A stretch of DNA of 64,000 nt from Enterococcus quebecensis (GCF_001730365.1 NZ_MIKB01000016.1:62001-126000); one strand, 5' to 3'. Shown: positions 6,497-14,507, counted from the stretch's first letter. Made by a program: numbers and translations. Notes: generated by a model from the sequence alone, not told the origin.

Positions 6497-7369
6497 ATGA
6501 AACAAAAGAATATTATGACTGCTAGTTTTGAAAAAAGTTTGAATTTATCCGATGATAATTTTATTAAGTATATGATAGAAGACACGAAAGAACGAAAAAT
6601 TTTTAATGGAAAAAGCAAGATTGGTGTGACTCTTATATCTATTTTTTTGATTGGAATATTATACGTTTTGGCTATCTTTTCTACAAAGGGGATAGAGACT
6701 CCTTTTAAAGACAGCCCTGTCCCGCAACCAACAATCAATTTTTTGCCAATATGGTTATTTGGAATTTTATTAATAGTATGGTTTGCTTTTTGGGGATATT
6801 CAAGCAGCAAGAGCTATTTAAATGAAAAAATGTTTGCGAATTTTTTTAATGCGCATAATTTTTTGATATGGATAGTTATAGAGGCTAATTTATTGTTTTT
6901 GACTTTTTTTTTAAAATCTTTAACAATTATCGGAATAATTATTCTGTTTGGATATACAATTTTAATAAGCAAAAAACAATCTTTAGAAAAACAATTATTT
7001 AATATAAAATCAGAAACAAATAAGGTTGATAATACTATGCATAAAATAATTCACTATATGCTTAAGTATGGATGGCTAATAATATTACTTTGGATAGTAT
7101 GGAAATTTATATTCCCGAATACTGACGGAGCTCGTACAGATATGATGGGATTTATTGGAATTGTTGCTATGTGGATAGCAATTGATATTGGATTTATTGT
7201 TCTAGAAGCATATTTATTTTTGCCTTATTTATTGTATGGATACTATAGATATAAATACCCAGAAGAATACAGAGATTGGGAAGGAAAGACCCAAATAGAA
7301 TGGTATGGAGAGAAATATTTTAATAAACATATTAAAGGAACAGAGAAAGAGGAGAAAATAAATGACTGA
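6497..7369 (+). CDS. Multi-pass membrane protein, probable immunity to the glycine-zipper LXG toxin
   Basis: Encodes 290 residues from ATG 6497, with a GGGTGG site inside the toxin's last codons; a GTG at 6488 is an alternative. About six hydrophobic segments are visible (near residues 42-64, 88-110, 120-160 as two, 195-215 and 225-255), separated by basic loops, with a cytoplasmic tail rich in Trp/Tyr/Glu at the end. No enzymatic motif is seen. Immunity to pore-forming or depolarising LXG toxins is normally given by integral membrane proteins encoded directly downstream, which is exactly this position. I do not recognise a named family (it is not obviously DUF443). The function is inferred from position and topology. 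Confidence 0.65.
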   Translation: MKQKNIMTASFEKSLNLSDDNFIKYMIEDTKERKIFNGKSKIGVTLISIFLIGILYVLAIFSTKGIETPFKDSPVPQPTINFLPIWLFGILLIVWFAFWGYSSSKSYLNEKMFANFFNAHNFLIWIVIEANLLFLTFFLKSLTIIGIIILFGYTILISKKQSLEKQLFNIKSETNKVDNTMHKIIHYMLKYGWLIILLWIVWKFIFPNTDGARTDMMGFIGIVAMWIAIDIGFIVLEAYLFLPYLLYGYYRYKYPEEYRDWEGKTQIEWYGEKYFNKHIKGTEKEEKIND

Positions 7370-7694
7370 AACAAAAAAATTATTACCCTTAGGAAGTGTT
7401 GTTTTACTTGAAGAAGGACTTCAAAAACTGTTGATTGTAGGTCGTGGAGCAATTTATACAGACCAAACTACAGGAAAAGATACTTTTGCAGATTATATGT
7501 CAGTATTATATCCAACGGGACTGAATCCAGAAACGACAATTTTCTTTAATCATGAAAATATAGATAAAGTGGTATTTGAAGGGTATTCAGATGAAGAAGA
7601 AGAAAGATTTATGGAAGTTTATGCAGAATGGAAAGATGGATTAGACGCACAAGATAAAGAAACAGGCAATTCAAATGAGTCAATTGGATTTTAG
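7362..7694 (+). CDS. Second DUF4176 protein (LXG chaperone-like)
   Basis: Encodes 110 residues; the ATG overlaps the end of the membrane-protein gene by 8 bases with an AGAGGAG site, so it is co-transcribed. It shows the DUF4176 pattern: L-L-P-L-G-S-V-V-L-L, I-V-G-R-G, Y-P-T-G-L, then V-V-F-E-G-Y-S-D-E-E-E-E-R-F. It is shorter than the copy at 3931 and lacks its Pro-rich tail. A DUF4176 gene usually stands before the LXG genes it serves. Here nothing follows except a terminator, so it may serve the frameshifted toxin from behind, or be left over from a lost LXG module. Confidence 0.75.
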   Translation: MTETKKLLPLGSVVLLEEGLQKLLIVGRGAIYTDQTTGKDTFADYMSVLYPTGLNPETTIFFNHENIDKVVFEGYSDEEEERFMEVYAEWKDGLDAQDKETGNSNESIGF

Positions 7695-7810
7695 GTAGAA
7701 CGATTATTTAAATAGCTACATCAGCGTATAATATAGATATATAGAAAATAGAAGTAATTGATGAGTATTTATTTGATAGATAATTAACAAATATACGCTA
7801 TATAAAAAGG

Positions 7811-7848
7811 CAGTGTAAGTACTGAATTTTGGTATTTACACTGTTTTC
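7811..7848 (+). terminator. Terminator of the T7SS module
   Basis: Arms CAGTGTAAGTAC (7811-7822) and GTATTTACACTG (7832-7843) pair with one mismatch, followed by TTTT. Confidence 0.8.
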
Positions 7849-7912
7849 CTATTCGTTTCAACCAGTTGTTCCAGACATATTTCTACTATATGAACCATTC
7901 TATGTAAATCAA

Positions 7913-7942
7913 AAAAAGCACTTCCCATTTCTGAGAAGTACC
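7913..7942 (-). terminator. Terminator of the dus gene (minus strand)
   Basis: Arms 7918-7925 and 7935-7942 pair with two G-T wobbles; on the minus strand the stem is followed by a run of T (A-run at 7911-7917 on plus). Confidence 0.7.
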
Positions 7943-7976
7943 TGAAATAATCATATAAAAAAGAAAAATATTTCCA

Positions 7977-8960
7977 TCACTCGACCAAAAAATCGCTTGC
8001 TTCGTCCGTATAAAACTCCCCTAAAATCTCCCGAACCTCATCCGTCGATTTCGTACCCATCAACTTAACCCGCAAATCACTAGCACCTGGAAATCCCTTA
8101 ACATAAATCTTAAAGAAACGATGCAGTCCGACAATTGAACGTGGAACCATTTCAGCATACTGATCCTGTAAATCAACCTGCATCTCCAATAACCCCAGTA
8201 ACTCTCGTGGAGAATGCTCTCTCGGTTCCTTCTCAAACGCATAAGGATTCTTAAAAATCCCTCGACCGATCATAATCCCATCTACACCATACTGTTCTGC
8301 AAGCTTTAAACCAGTTTGGCGATCAGGAATATCTCCATTAATCGTAATCAGCGTGTCAGGCGCTACACGATCTCGAATCTCCATAATTTGAGGAATCAGA
8401 TCCCAATGAGCATCCACTTTACTCATTTCATTCCGTGTGCGCAAATGGACAGACAGGTTTGCAATATCTTGCTTCAATAAGTGAGTGATCCAATCTTCCA
8501 TTTCTGCTATTTCGGCATACCCAATTCGTGTTTTTACACTAACAGGTAATCCTCCTGCTTTTGCAGCGTCAATCAATTCTGCAGCAACTTCCGGTCGTAA
8601 AATAAGTCCGCTCCCTTTTCCGCGACCAGCAACATTAGGTACAGGACAGCCCATATTAAGATCAATCCCTTTAAAGCCCATTTCAGCTAGGCCAAGACTC
8701 ATTTTTTTGAAAAATTCTGGATTATCTCCCCAAATATGAGCCACCATCGGCTGTTCATCTTCAGTGAAAACTAAACGACCTCGCACACTCTCGATGCCAT
8801 CTGGATGACAATAGCTATCTGAATTCGTAAATTCAGTAAAAAAAACATCAGGTGCGCCCGCTTCTTTTATGACATGGCGAAAGACCACATCTGTTACATC
8901 TTCCATTGGTGCTAAAACAAAAAAAGGCTTTGGTAATTCTGCCCAAAAATTAGTTGTCAT
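7977..8960 (-). CDS. dus: tRNA-dihydrouridine synthase family protein
   Basis: Encodes 327 residues, usual length. It is a flavin-dependent enzyme that reduces uridine to dihydrouridine in tRNA. The TIM-barrel start [10 protein letters not shown] is the FMN-binding loop. [18 protein letters not shown] carries the catalytic Cys105, and S-V-K-T-R-I-G-Y then G-D-I and G-I-M-I-G-R-G-I are the later FMN/phosphate loops. A GGAG site lies before the ATG on the minus strand. It belongs to the Dus group outside the dusB operon; which tRNA position it modifies cannot be told. It is a stand-alone gene with its own terminator. Confidence 0.9.
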   Translation of the reverse strand: MTTNFWAELPKPFFVLAPMEDVTDVVFRHVIKEAGAPDVFFTEFTNSDSYCHPDGIESVRGRLVFTEDEQPMVAHIWGDNPEFFKKMSLGLAEMGFKGIDLNMGCPVPNVAGRGKGSGLILRPEVAAELIDAAKAGGLPVSVKTRIGYAEIAEMEDWITHLLKQDIANLSVHLRTRNEMSKVDAHWDLIPQIMEIRDRVAPDTLITINGDIPDRQTGLKLAEQYGVDGIMIGRGIFKNPYAFEKEPREHSPRELLGLLEMQVDLQDQYAEMVPRSIVGLHRFFKIYVKGFPGASDLRVKLMGTKSTDEVREILGEFYTDEASDFLVE

Positions 8961-9103
8961 TATATAATCTCCACTCTATTGCTCGCTATTAGTTTCGTAA
9001 AAAGCATAATCATTATACTAAGAATGCTGGAAAGAATCAAAGGGAAGATTTTACTGTTGGATTTTTTCTCTAAGAACTATTTATTTCACTTATTTTTAGT
9101 AAG

Positions 9104-9112
9104 TGATACAAT
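9104..9112 (+). promoter_or_regulatory. Extended -10 promoter element
   Basis: TGATACAAT (TGn plus -10 TACAAT at 9107-9112) about 50 bases before the oxidoreductase gene; no good -35 was found, which fits an extended -10 promoter. Confidence 0.5.
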
Positions 9113-9160
9113 AGGTTTATGAATTTGTTCCACAATAAAAAATGTAAGGGAGTTTTTGAA

Positions 9161-9736
9161 ATGGCAACTATTAGTATTTTTGGTAAAGGAAATATGGGAA
9201 CCGCAATTGGCGGTAATTTTGTAGATGCAGGTAATGAAGTAACGTATATCACAAAAGATAGTACGGTTGATCAATTGGGAGACATTGTTGTCTTAGCTGT
9301 GCCATATCCAGCAATTGCTGCTATTTTGGATTCATATAAGAACCTACTATCTGGAAAAATCGTGATTGATATTACCAATCCTGTTGATTTTAATACGTTC
9401 GATGGCTTGGTTGTCCCAGCAGATAGCTCCGCAGCAGCAGAAATCGCTAAAAAATTACCTAACTCAGTTGTGATCAAAGCGTTTAATACTACATTTGCGG
9501 CTACTCTAGCAAGTAAAAAAGTAGCGGGTGAGCATCAAACCACTGTTTTACTTGCTTCAGATGATTCAAAAGCAAAAGAACAATTAATAAATGTGTTAAA
9601 TGGTAGTGGTTTAGGCATTATAGATGCAGGATCATTAAAACGAGCACGTGAACTTGAAGCGATGGGCTTTTTGCAAATTACGTTGGCTTCTGCTGAAAAA
9701 ATCAGTTGGACTGGCGGATTTGGTATTTTTAAATAA
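9161..9736 (+). CDS. NADPH-dependent F420 reductase-like / NADP oxidoreductase
   Basis: Encodes 191 residues from ATG 9161 with AAGGGAG upstream; an earlier ATG at 9119 lacks such a site. It opens with a Rossmann fold, I-S-I-F-G-K-G-N-M-G-T-A-I-G, then D-I-V-V-L-A-V-P-Y-P and V-I-D-I-T-N-P, and later V-I-K-A-F-N-T-T-F and the helix L-K-R-A-R-E-L-E-A-M-G. This is the 'NADP oxidoreductase, coenzyme F420-dependent' fold. Bacteria of this group do not make F420, so the true substrate is unknown and the F420 name is only a family label. It is a single-gene unit ending in a hairpin shared with the convergent WxL locus. Confidence 0.8.
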   Translation: MATISIFGKGNMGTAIGGNFVDAGNEVTYITKDSTVDQLGDIVVLAVPYPAIAAILDSYKNLLSGKIVIDITNPVDFNTFDGLVVPADSSAAAEIAKKLPNSVVIKAFNTTFAATLASKKVAGEHQTTVLLASDDSKAKEQLINVLNGSGLGIIDAGSLKRARELEAMGFLQITLASAEKISWTGGFGIFK

Positions 9737-9751
9737 TTAAGAATAGAAATA

Positions 9752-9781
9752 AGGCCTGATAGCATGGTGTCTGTCAGGCCT
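9752..9781. terminator. Hairpin between convergent genes
   Basis: AGGCCTGA (9752-9759) pairs with TCAGGCCT (9774-9781). The T run is weak on both strands, so it is a probable but not certain bidirectional terminator. Confidence 0.55.
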
Positions 9782-9824
9782 AAAAACGGTATTGTATAAG
9801 TTTGTAAATAGAATCAGAAAACAG

Positions 9825-10109
9825 TTATAACTCCAAGTGATTCCTATTTTTAAATTGTTGTAACAAAATCCAATAGGTCATGATTAAAAATAGCCCGATC
9901 CAACGTAAAAACAAGCCATTTTCCTCATTCGTTTTTGGAAGTAGTTTTTGCGCAGTGTCTACAAAAATGGGGGCTTCTCTATAAACTTCGACAGTCACTT
10001 CACTCACGACATCTTCGGCACTTGCTATATTAGGGGAATAAAATAAACCAATAATGAATATCAGCAAGAGTGTTACAAGGAAATTATTTTTTTCTTTTGT
10101 AAAAAACAT
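9825..10109 (-). CDS. Small LPXTG-like surface protein of WxL locus 1
   Basis: Encodes 94 residues. N-terminal signal peptide (basic start, hydrophobic core, A-S-A-E cleavage region about residue 30), a short mature part, then a sortase motif L-P-K-T-N (Asn instead of Gly at position 5) followed by a membrane segment and a charged tail K-N-R-N. Small sortase substrates of this kind are a constant part of WxL gene clusters in enterococci. The gene overlaps the DUF916 gene by 26 bases and is the last of the minus-strand operon. Whether the Asn variant is cut by the housekeeping sortase is not known. Confidence 0.8.
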   Translation of the reverse strand: MFFTKEKNNFLVTLLLIFIIGLFYSPNIASAEDVVSEVTVEVYREAPIFVDTAQKLLPKTNEENGLFLRWIGLFLIMTYWILLQQFKNRNHLEL

Positions 10110-11079
10110 AGCTGGCTCCTCCCACGACCATTAAAGTAATGACTACAGCAAGTATGACCCAGATTCGATTATTATTTGAAAGGACTTCTAAACCTTCATT
10201 AAGGTAACCTGAATCAGATCGTGAAATGGAAAAGTCACTTTCCCAAACTGCATCAATATCCTTCGATTTTCCAACGATTTTTAAGACATAATCACCTGCT
10301 TTTAATTTAGAACTTGCAAGAGATAACTCAGGGGAGAATAGACTGTTTGGTGCTATTTCGACTCCAGACTTATGATCTTTATAAAGAATATCTGATGGTT
10401 TTCCTTGTTTATAAATTTCAAATGATAAATTTAGATCTCTGATAATATTTGGCATAGGATTTTCAAAGGACATATCTATTGCTTTTCCAAGGGGATTTTT
10501 TGCTAAAACCATGCCTTTATAGTTTAACTGGATATTTTTATTTTCTTTATTCACTCGTATTTTTACTGGAATGTTATAAGCAAAGACATTATTTAATCCC
10601 GCAGCAGGTTGCTCTTCATCTTCTTTTTCATGTATGTTGACTGCTCCCAAAATCGTACCGTCAAAATTATCCGTCTGAGATTTTAGCAGTACCTTGACTT
10701 GTTGGGTACTATTTGCGTTGACAGTAATTTCTTTTTGCTCTACAGAAGCAACTTGTGAAAATTTATAGCGTTGGCTTTTGTCGTATTTATGGTCGATATC
10801 ATAGCTAATTGCACCATCTTTGGTTGTCATTCCATCTAAGAGAGCTAATTCCATCGTTTTGTTTTCATCGGATTCATTTGTGATCAGTAGTTCGATTGTT
10901 TGGTTAATTGTTGCCGTTGTTCCTATATTAAAATAATCCTCAGTATTGTCTAACTGGTTCTCTGGGATGACTGCTTTGACATAATAAGCTGTTCCAGCTG
11001 CGGAAGCAGTGCTGGGGATTAACATTAAGAAAAATGAGAGCAATAGAAGGGGAATAGGGAAAAAGACGTTTGTTTTCAT
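10084..11079 (-). CDS. DUF916/DUF3324 protein (WxL-interacting protein) of locus 1
   Basis: Encodes 331 residues: signal peptide ending near A-S-A-A-G, then the DUF916 domain (Y-Y-V-K-A-V-I-P-E-N-Q, D-Y-F-N-I), then DUF3324 from about residue 170 (Y-K-G-M-V-L-A-K-N-P-L), and a C-terminal membrane helix ending Y-K-R-K-K. Proteins of this family are anchored in the membrane, expose the tandem domains at the wall and bind WxL proteins and peptidoglycan. It follows the WxL gene by 120 bases, in which a long stem-loop lies, and overlaps the small LPXTG gene. The cluster order is WxL, DUF916, LPXTG. Confidence 0.85.
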   Translation of the reverse strand: MKTNVFFPIPLLLLSFFLMLIPSTASAAGTAYYVKAVIPENQLDNTEDYFNIGTTATINQTIELLITNESDENKTMELALLDGMTTKDGAISYDIDHKYDKSQRYKFSQVASVEQKEITVNANSTQQVKVLLKSQTDNFDGTILGAVNIHEKEDEEQPAAGLNNVFAYNIPVKIRVNKENKNIQLNYKGMVLAKNPLGKAIDMSFENPMPNIIRDLNLSFEIYKQGKPSDILYKDHKSGVEIAPNSLFSPELSLASSKLKAGDYVLKIVGKSKDIDAVWESDFSISRSDSGYLNEGLEVLSNNNRIWVILAVVITLMVVGGASYVFYKRKK

Positions 11080-11145
11080 TGCTTAAAACTCCTTTGCAAA
11101 AATTTTAGACGAGAGTCCAGTTCAAAATGGTGTGTATTTGATTTT

Positions 11146-11188
11146 AGAGCATGGAGCAAAACGAAAGAATAATTTTGCTCCATGCTCT
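11146..11188 (-). repeat. Stem-loop between the WxL and DUF916 genes of locus 1
   Basis: 16-bp perfect stem: AGAGCATGGAGCAAAA (11146-11161) with its complement at 11173-11188. No T run follows on the minus strand. A similar hairpin with the same GGAGCAAA/TTTGCTC core sits at the same junction in WxL locus 2. It may give more WxL than DUF916 product by partial termination or 3' end protection. Confidence 0.7.
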
Positions 11189-11199
11189 TGTCAGATTGA

Positions 11200-12660
11200 T
11201 TATACTTTAGGTGTTAATGTCCAAGTGATAGTTGCGCCATATACCCCGGTTTGTAATAAACTGCTTTGACCAATTGCCAATTGAGGGTTAAGTGTTACTG
11301 TTTTTCTTTCAGTATTGCCTTCTTGGTAGCCGACTGTAAGAATTTGATGCTCCTCACTATTATTCATAGTTACTTTATCAGTTGGTGACAACGTTTTATC
11401 TTCTGTAGATGGTTCTAGCACAACAGCTAGTTTATTTAGTAAAAATCCTTTGTTTCCAAAAGGTCCATCTGTTAGTTTTGATTTAACTGTCCAATCATCT
11501 TTGGAACCTGATCCTGTTCGTGTATCAACCACACTGATGGTTGCTTTTCCAACTTCTTTTTCTTTTAAAGTAGACGGATTATCTTTTGTATTTAATTTTT
11601 CAAAGATAATACTAGCTTCTGTATTGGCACTTTCGCTAAATTTCATTGTACCTGCTGTAGTAAGGTTTTCAACTTCTACAATAGCAGTACTTTTTACTGA
11701 GCCTTCTGCATCTTCTTCTGTTTTAATTGGTGGCATCACGATTAATTCGTTTTCTGGATTAAACGTAAATTCTAAAGGTAGTTCACCTGTGTAAGGTTCG
11801 TGTTCAACGGTAATAGTGATATCTTTACCATCCGCATCTTTACCATTTCTAGCATAGGTGAATCGCTTGTTATTTAGTTCTGTCAATTCTAAAGTTGCTG
11901 CATAGTTACTACCTACAGAGATATGTGTTCTTTCCTTGTTATCACGAATCACATCGTAATAACCAAAGTCTCCTCTAGATTTACCTGCTGTATCGAAGAA
12001 TTCATATCTGCCTGATTTTTTGTCATAACGAGCTAATCCTAGGTAGCCTCTATTGTAATCAGAAACATCATTGCCATCTGCATCAAGTGCTTTTGTTCCT
12101 TGCCAAAAAGTAGAAGCAAGAATATCAATACCTGGTTGATCTTTGACAATTAAACCTGTTTCTTTCGATAAGACAGGAGGTTGCGAGGTAAACGTCAACT
12201 CACCTGCATAAGGGACATGTTCTACAAAGACAAAACCGTTTGATCCGTCTTTTTGTACACCTTGTCTGCGGTAAGTAAACATCTCTTTATCTAATCTCAC
12301 CATATCAACGACTACTCGGTAACCTAGTTCAGAGAGTAAAATTCTTTTTTTACCATCGGGTGTAATGAAGAATACTCCTTTATCTCCACGAGATACATTG
12401 GTTTGTTTGTCGAAAAATTCATAACGGTTGGTAGTAGCATCATATTTTGCTCTACCAATAAAACTACTATTTTGACTTGTTACGTCGTTTCCTTGTGCGT
12501 CATAAACAAATGTCCCTTCCCAATTCGTTGAGCCTATTAGTTGGTTGGGCTCAAATTCTGCTGCAAAGGCTTTTGCTCCGCTTGTCACAGCTAATAACGT
12601 GAATAATAGTGTAAATAATGCGCAAACATAGGTATCCTTAAACGTTCCTCTTTTAATCAT
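11200..12660 (-). CDS. WxL domain surface protein with two DUF4822 repeats
   Basis: Encodes 486 residues with an ACGGAGG site before the ATG. Signal peptide (about residues 1-33, ending A-F-A-A-E). Two tandem copies of DUF4822 (about 38-165 and 178-300), each with W-x-G-T, D-A-x-G-N-D-V, G-x-A-x-Y-D, Y-E-F-F-D and R-G-D; the family was first seen in enterococcal surface proteins. The C-terminal 190 residues are a WxL domain with the two motifs W-T-V (D-D-W-T-V-K-S) and W-T-L (I-T-W-T-L-T-P) and a Y-G-A-T strand before the second. WxL domains bind peptidoglycan non-covalently. It is the first gene of the minus-strand locus. Ligand unknown. Confidence 0.85.
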   Translation of the reverse strand: MIKRGTFKDTYVCALFTLLFTLLAVTSGAKAFAAEFEPNQLIGSTNWEGTFVYDAQGNDVTSQNSSFIGRAKYDATTNRYEFFDKQTNVSRGDKGVFFITPDGKKRILLSELGYRVVVDMVRLDKEMFTYRRQGVQKDGSNGFVFVEHVPYAGELTFTSQPPVLSKETGLIVKDQPGIDILASTFWQGTKALDADGNDVSDYNRGYLGLARYDKKSGRYEFFDTAGKSRGDFGYYDVIRDNKERTHISVGSNYAATLELTELNNKRFTYARNGKDADGKDITITVEHEPYTGELPLEFTFNPENELIVMPPIKTEEDAEGSVKSTAIVEVENLTTAGTMKFSESANTEASIIFEKLNTKDNPSTLKEKEVGKATISVVDTRTGSGSKDDWTVKSKLTDGPFGNKGFLLNKLAVVLEPSTEDKTLSPTDKVTMNNSEEHQILTVGYQEGNTERKTVTLNPQLAIGQSSLLQTGVYGATITWTLTPKV

Positions 12661-13016
12661 TTGTAAAACCTCCGTTTTTTTATTTGTATAACTAGTGCTT
12701 TCACTAATTAATGTTACTTCAAGTTAGTAAACGGGGAATAAACAAAAAATAAACAAAAGATAAATTTTTTTGTAGTTGATTTTTCTGGTAGTGCTAAAGG
12801 GTAATATAGAAGGTAGTAGTTTTAGAGTAACCAAAGAAGAGTTCAGGATTAAAAGAGGGTCAAAAAATAGCGGAAACAAAATAAATGGTGTTAGTCTAGT
12901 TTATTCTAAAGGTGAGTTTAAAGGTTAGGATTGGGTAGACTTTTCGGAAGTTAGAAGAGAGTAAAGCCGATCCCCAAAAAAACAGTCTTATTTGGAAAAA
13001 GATTAGATCAGAACGA
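12661..13016. other. Non-coding stretch upstream of WxL locus 1
   Basis: Contains the leftward ribosome binding site and presumably promoter of the WxL gene near 12670-12760. The rest is AT-rich without a recognisable coding frame, repeat or RNA; it has the look of eroded sequence. Confidence 0.4.
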
Positions 13017-13053
13017 ACTGATTATATTAATCAGTATTGGTTTAGTGTACAAT
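13017..13053 (+). promoter_or_regulatory. Palindrome and -10 box upstream of the small 13078 gene
   Basis: ACTGATTATATTAATCAGT (13017-13035) is a palindrome with 8-bp arms around TAT, and a -10 like TACAAT lies at 13048-13053. The palindrome covers the -35 position, so a regulator bound there could control the promoter. Confidence 0.45.
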
Positions 13054-13077
13054 AAATATTAAAATGGAGGTAAGTTA

Positions 13078-13236
13078 ATGAAAACAAAAACAATTATTAG
13101 TTATTGGGGCGCAAGTAACTTTGATAAACGGCTGAATGATTTTCTAGAGTATATTGAAGCTAATCAATTTGAAATTATTCAAATTGATTATCGACACAAT
13201 TGGGCATTCTATTGTGCGAGTATTTTATATAAATAG
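13078..13236 (+). CDS. Small 52-residue protein, Cse60-like
   Basis: ATG with a strong TGGAGGTAAG site upstream and a strong terminator after the stop, so it is a real transcription unit. The pattern F-D-K-R-L-N-D-F-L-E-Y-I-E followed by I-I-Q-I-D-Y and an ending A-S-I-L-Y-K resembles the short 'Cse60' proteins (about 60 residues, first named in Bacillus sporulation and also found in non-sporulating Firmicutes). Their function is unknown. The match is by eye and the family is small, so the call is tentative. Upstream is a palindrome that could be an operator. Confidence 0.55.
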   Translation: MKTKTIISYWGASNFDKRLNDFLEYIEANQFEIIQIDYRHNWAFYCASILYK

Positions 13237-13272
13237 TAGATAACAACTATTCAATAAATTTATACAGAATAA

Positions 13273-13319
13273 AAGTGGGAAAATAATCAGAAAAAAATTG
13301 ATTATTTTCCCACTTTTTT
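13273..13319 (+). terminator. Strong terminator after the small 13078 gene
   Basis: 17-bp perfect stem (13273-13289 with 13299-13315) followed by a T run. Confidence 0.9.
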
Positions 13320-13336
13320 GATCATAAGGTATATAA

Positions 13337-13427
13337 AAAGCACTTAAAGATATGGGGAAAGGGCGCCCAGAAACAGATGTCGCATGTGCAGTTAATGCCC
13401 TAGTCGGATTAGTTTATGTTCCTTTTT
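13337..13427 (+). pseudogene. Possible gene fragment
   Basis: An open frame after a stop at 13334 reads G-K-G-R-P-E-T-D-V-A-C-A-V-N-A-L-V-G-L-V (ATG at 13352), a protein-like stretch, then runs into the 3' end of the opposite gene. No ribosome binding site. It looks like an internal piece of a larger, lost protein; family not identified. Confidence 0.25.
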
Positions 13428-14236
13428 TATTGAACGACTGTCCATTCGTTAAGGGTCTTCCCATTGGCATCAATCAATTCTAACCAACTATTTGTTCCGC
13501 CGAAATATAAAAATAAGCCAACTTCATTTACGCTTTTTAAAATAATATCCTCAGTCGTTACATTATTTTTTATCTGATCTTTATGATCTTGTCTGATTCT
13601 TTCTCCCATTTTTGCAGAAAAACCTAGAGATCCGTCTTTGTTGAGAGGAGGATTGGCCATCATTGTTGCTCCGGCTTTTAGAAGCATTTCATTTCGTTTA
13701 TACCAAAGAGCGGTTGCTTTACTTTCTCTTGTATCAATAAAAAACTCAATCTGGCTGATTTCTTTAGTCCATTTATGACGAGCTTTGGCAGGTTTTGCTT
13801 TGGCTTTTTTAGGTTCTTCATGATGTTTTAAATGATAACCAAAATTTTCAAGAACCAATAATACTTGATCTTTGTAGTCAGTAACTGTTTTTTCGTAGTT
13901 TACTGGGATTTTTGTGTCCTCTTGAGAGGTATTTACAAGTTTTATTCCGCTTTCTGTCGCATCGGCAATGAAAAGTTGTTCAAGGTATCCTAGCTCAACA
14001 TCCCAGGGAGGGGTGATCGTGATAACTTTGTTAAAATCTATATCCTCATAAGAAGAGTTTGTTTCTGTTTTTTCAATTGCGATAATCGTGTTGTTTTTTA
14101 ATAAAAAATAAATAGAAGGTTTTTCAACTATAACTTTTCGATCGTTCGTATTAACTATATTTATGGTACCCTGAGTATTGTCAAATTGAATCGTTGTTTT
14201 GTTTTCAGTGATAAGTACCTCTAGTTTGATTTGCAT
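13427..14236 (-). CDS. Hypothetical protein, 269 residues
   Basis: ATG preceded on the minus strand by an AAAGGAG site. There is no signal peptide or membrane segment, so it is probably cytoplasmic. Two parts can be seen. The N-terminal 135 residues are rich in beta-type sequence. A Lys/Ala/Pro linker (P-K-K-A-K-A-K-P-A-K-A) around residue 145 leads to a C-terminal domain with charged helices (W-Y-K-R-N-E-M-L-L-K-A-G, G-E-R-I-R-Q-D-H-K-D-Q-I) and a final beta hairpin ending W-T-V-V-Q. I do not recognise either domain. It is alone between a possible gene fragment and the ywnA-like gene. Confidence 0.6.
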   Translation of the reverse strand: MQIKLEVLITENKTTIQFDNTQGTINIVNTNDRKVIVEKPSIYFLLKNNTIIAIEKTETNSSYEDIDFNKVITITPPWDVELGYLEQLFIADATESGIKLVNTSQEDTKIPVNYEKTVTDYKDQVLLVLENFGYHLKHHEEPKKAKAKPAKARHKWTKEISQIEFFIDTRESKATALWYKRNEMLLKAGATMMANPPLNKDGSLGFSAKMGERIRQDHKDQIKNNVTTEDIILKSVNEVGLFLYFGGTNSWLELIDANGKTLNEWTVVQ

Positions 14237-14435
14237 ATGGGGCTCCTTTTGAAAAATAATTTTCTTTTTTATGTAGGTAACGCTTGAAATGATTTATTTA
14301 AATTTTATCATGAAATCAAGAATAAGTCCTATAGTGAAGCTGGAAATCGAAGTTCAAAGTTGTTCTATGAGCGATACAAAAGTGCAGAGATGCAAATGTA
14401 TAGTTGTCTATTATAAAAAAGTTGAGCATTATCTG

Positions 14436-14464
14436 TTGACTTTTTCCTCGGATGGCAGTAAGAT
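14436..14464 (+). promoter_or_regulatory. Promoter of the Rrf2-type regulator
   Basis: -35 TTGACT (14436-14441), 17-bp spacer, -10 TAAGAT (14459-14464), 44 bases before the ATG. Confidence 0.75.
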
Positions 14465-14470
14465 CTAAAT

Positions 14471-14487
14471 GTAACTTAATTTGTTAC
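14471..14487. promoter_or_regulatory. Operator candidate: GTAAC-N7-GTTAC
   Basis: Perfect inverted repeat GTAAC/GTTAC with 7-base spacer at the expected transcription start of the Rrf2-type gene. A near copy lies before the next gene. Confidence 0.65.
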
Positions 14488-14507
14488 TAAGAGTTGGAGT
14501 GATAGAC

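Noticed and set aside
1-7700. A prophage or conjugative element
   Set aside because: The operator switch at 2600-2750 resembles phage control, but no integrase, structural, replication or mobilisation gene and no attachment repeats were found.
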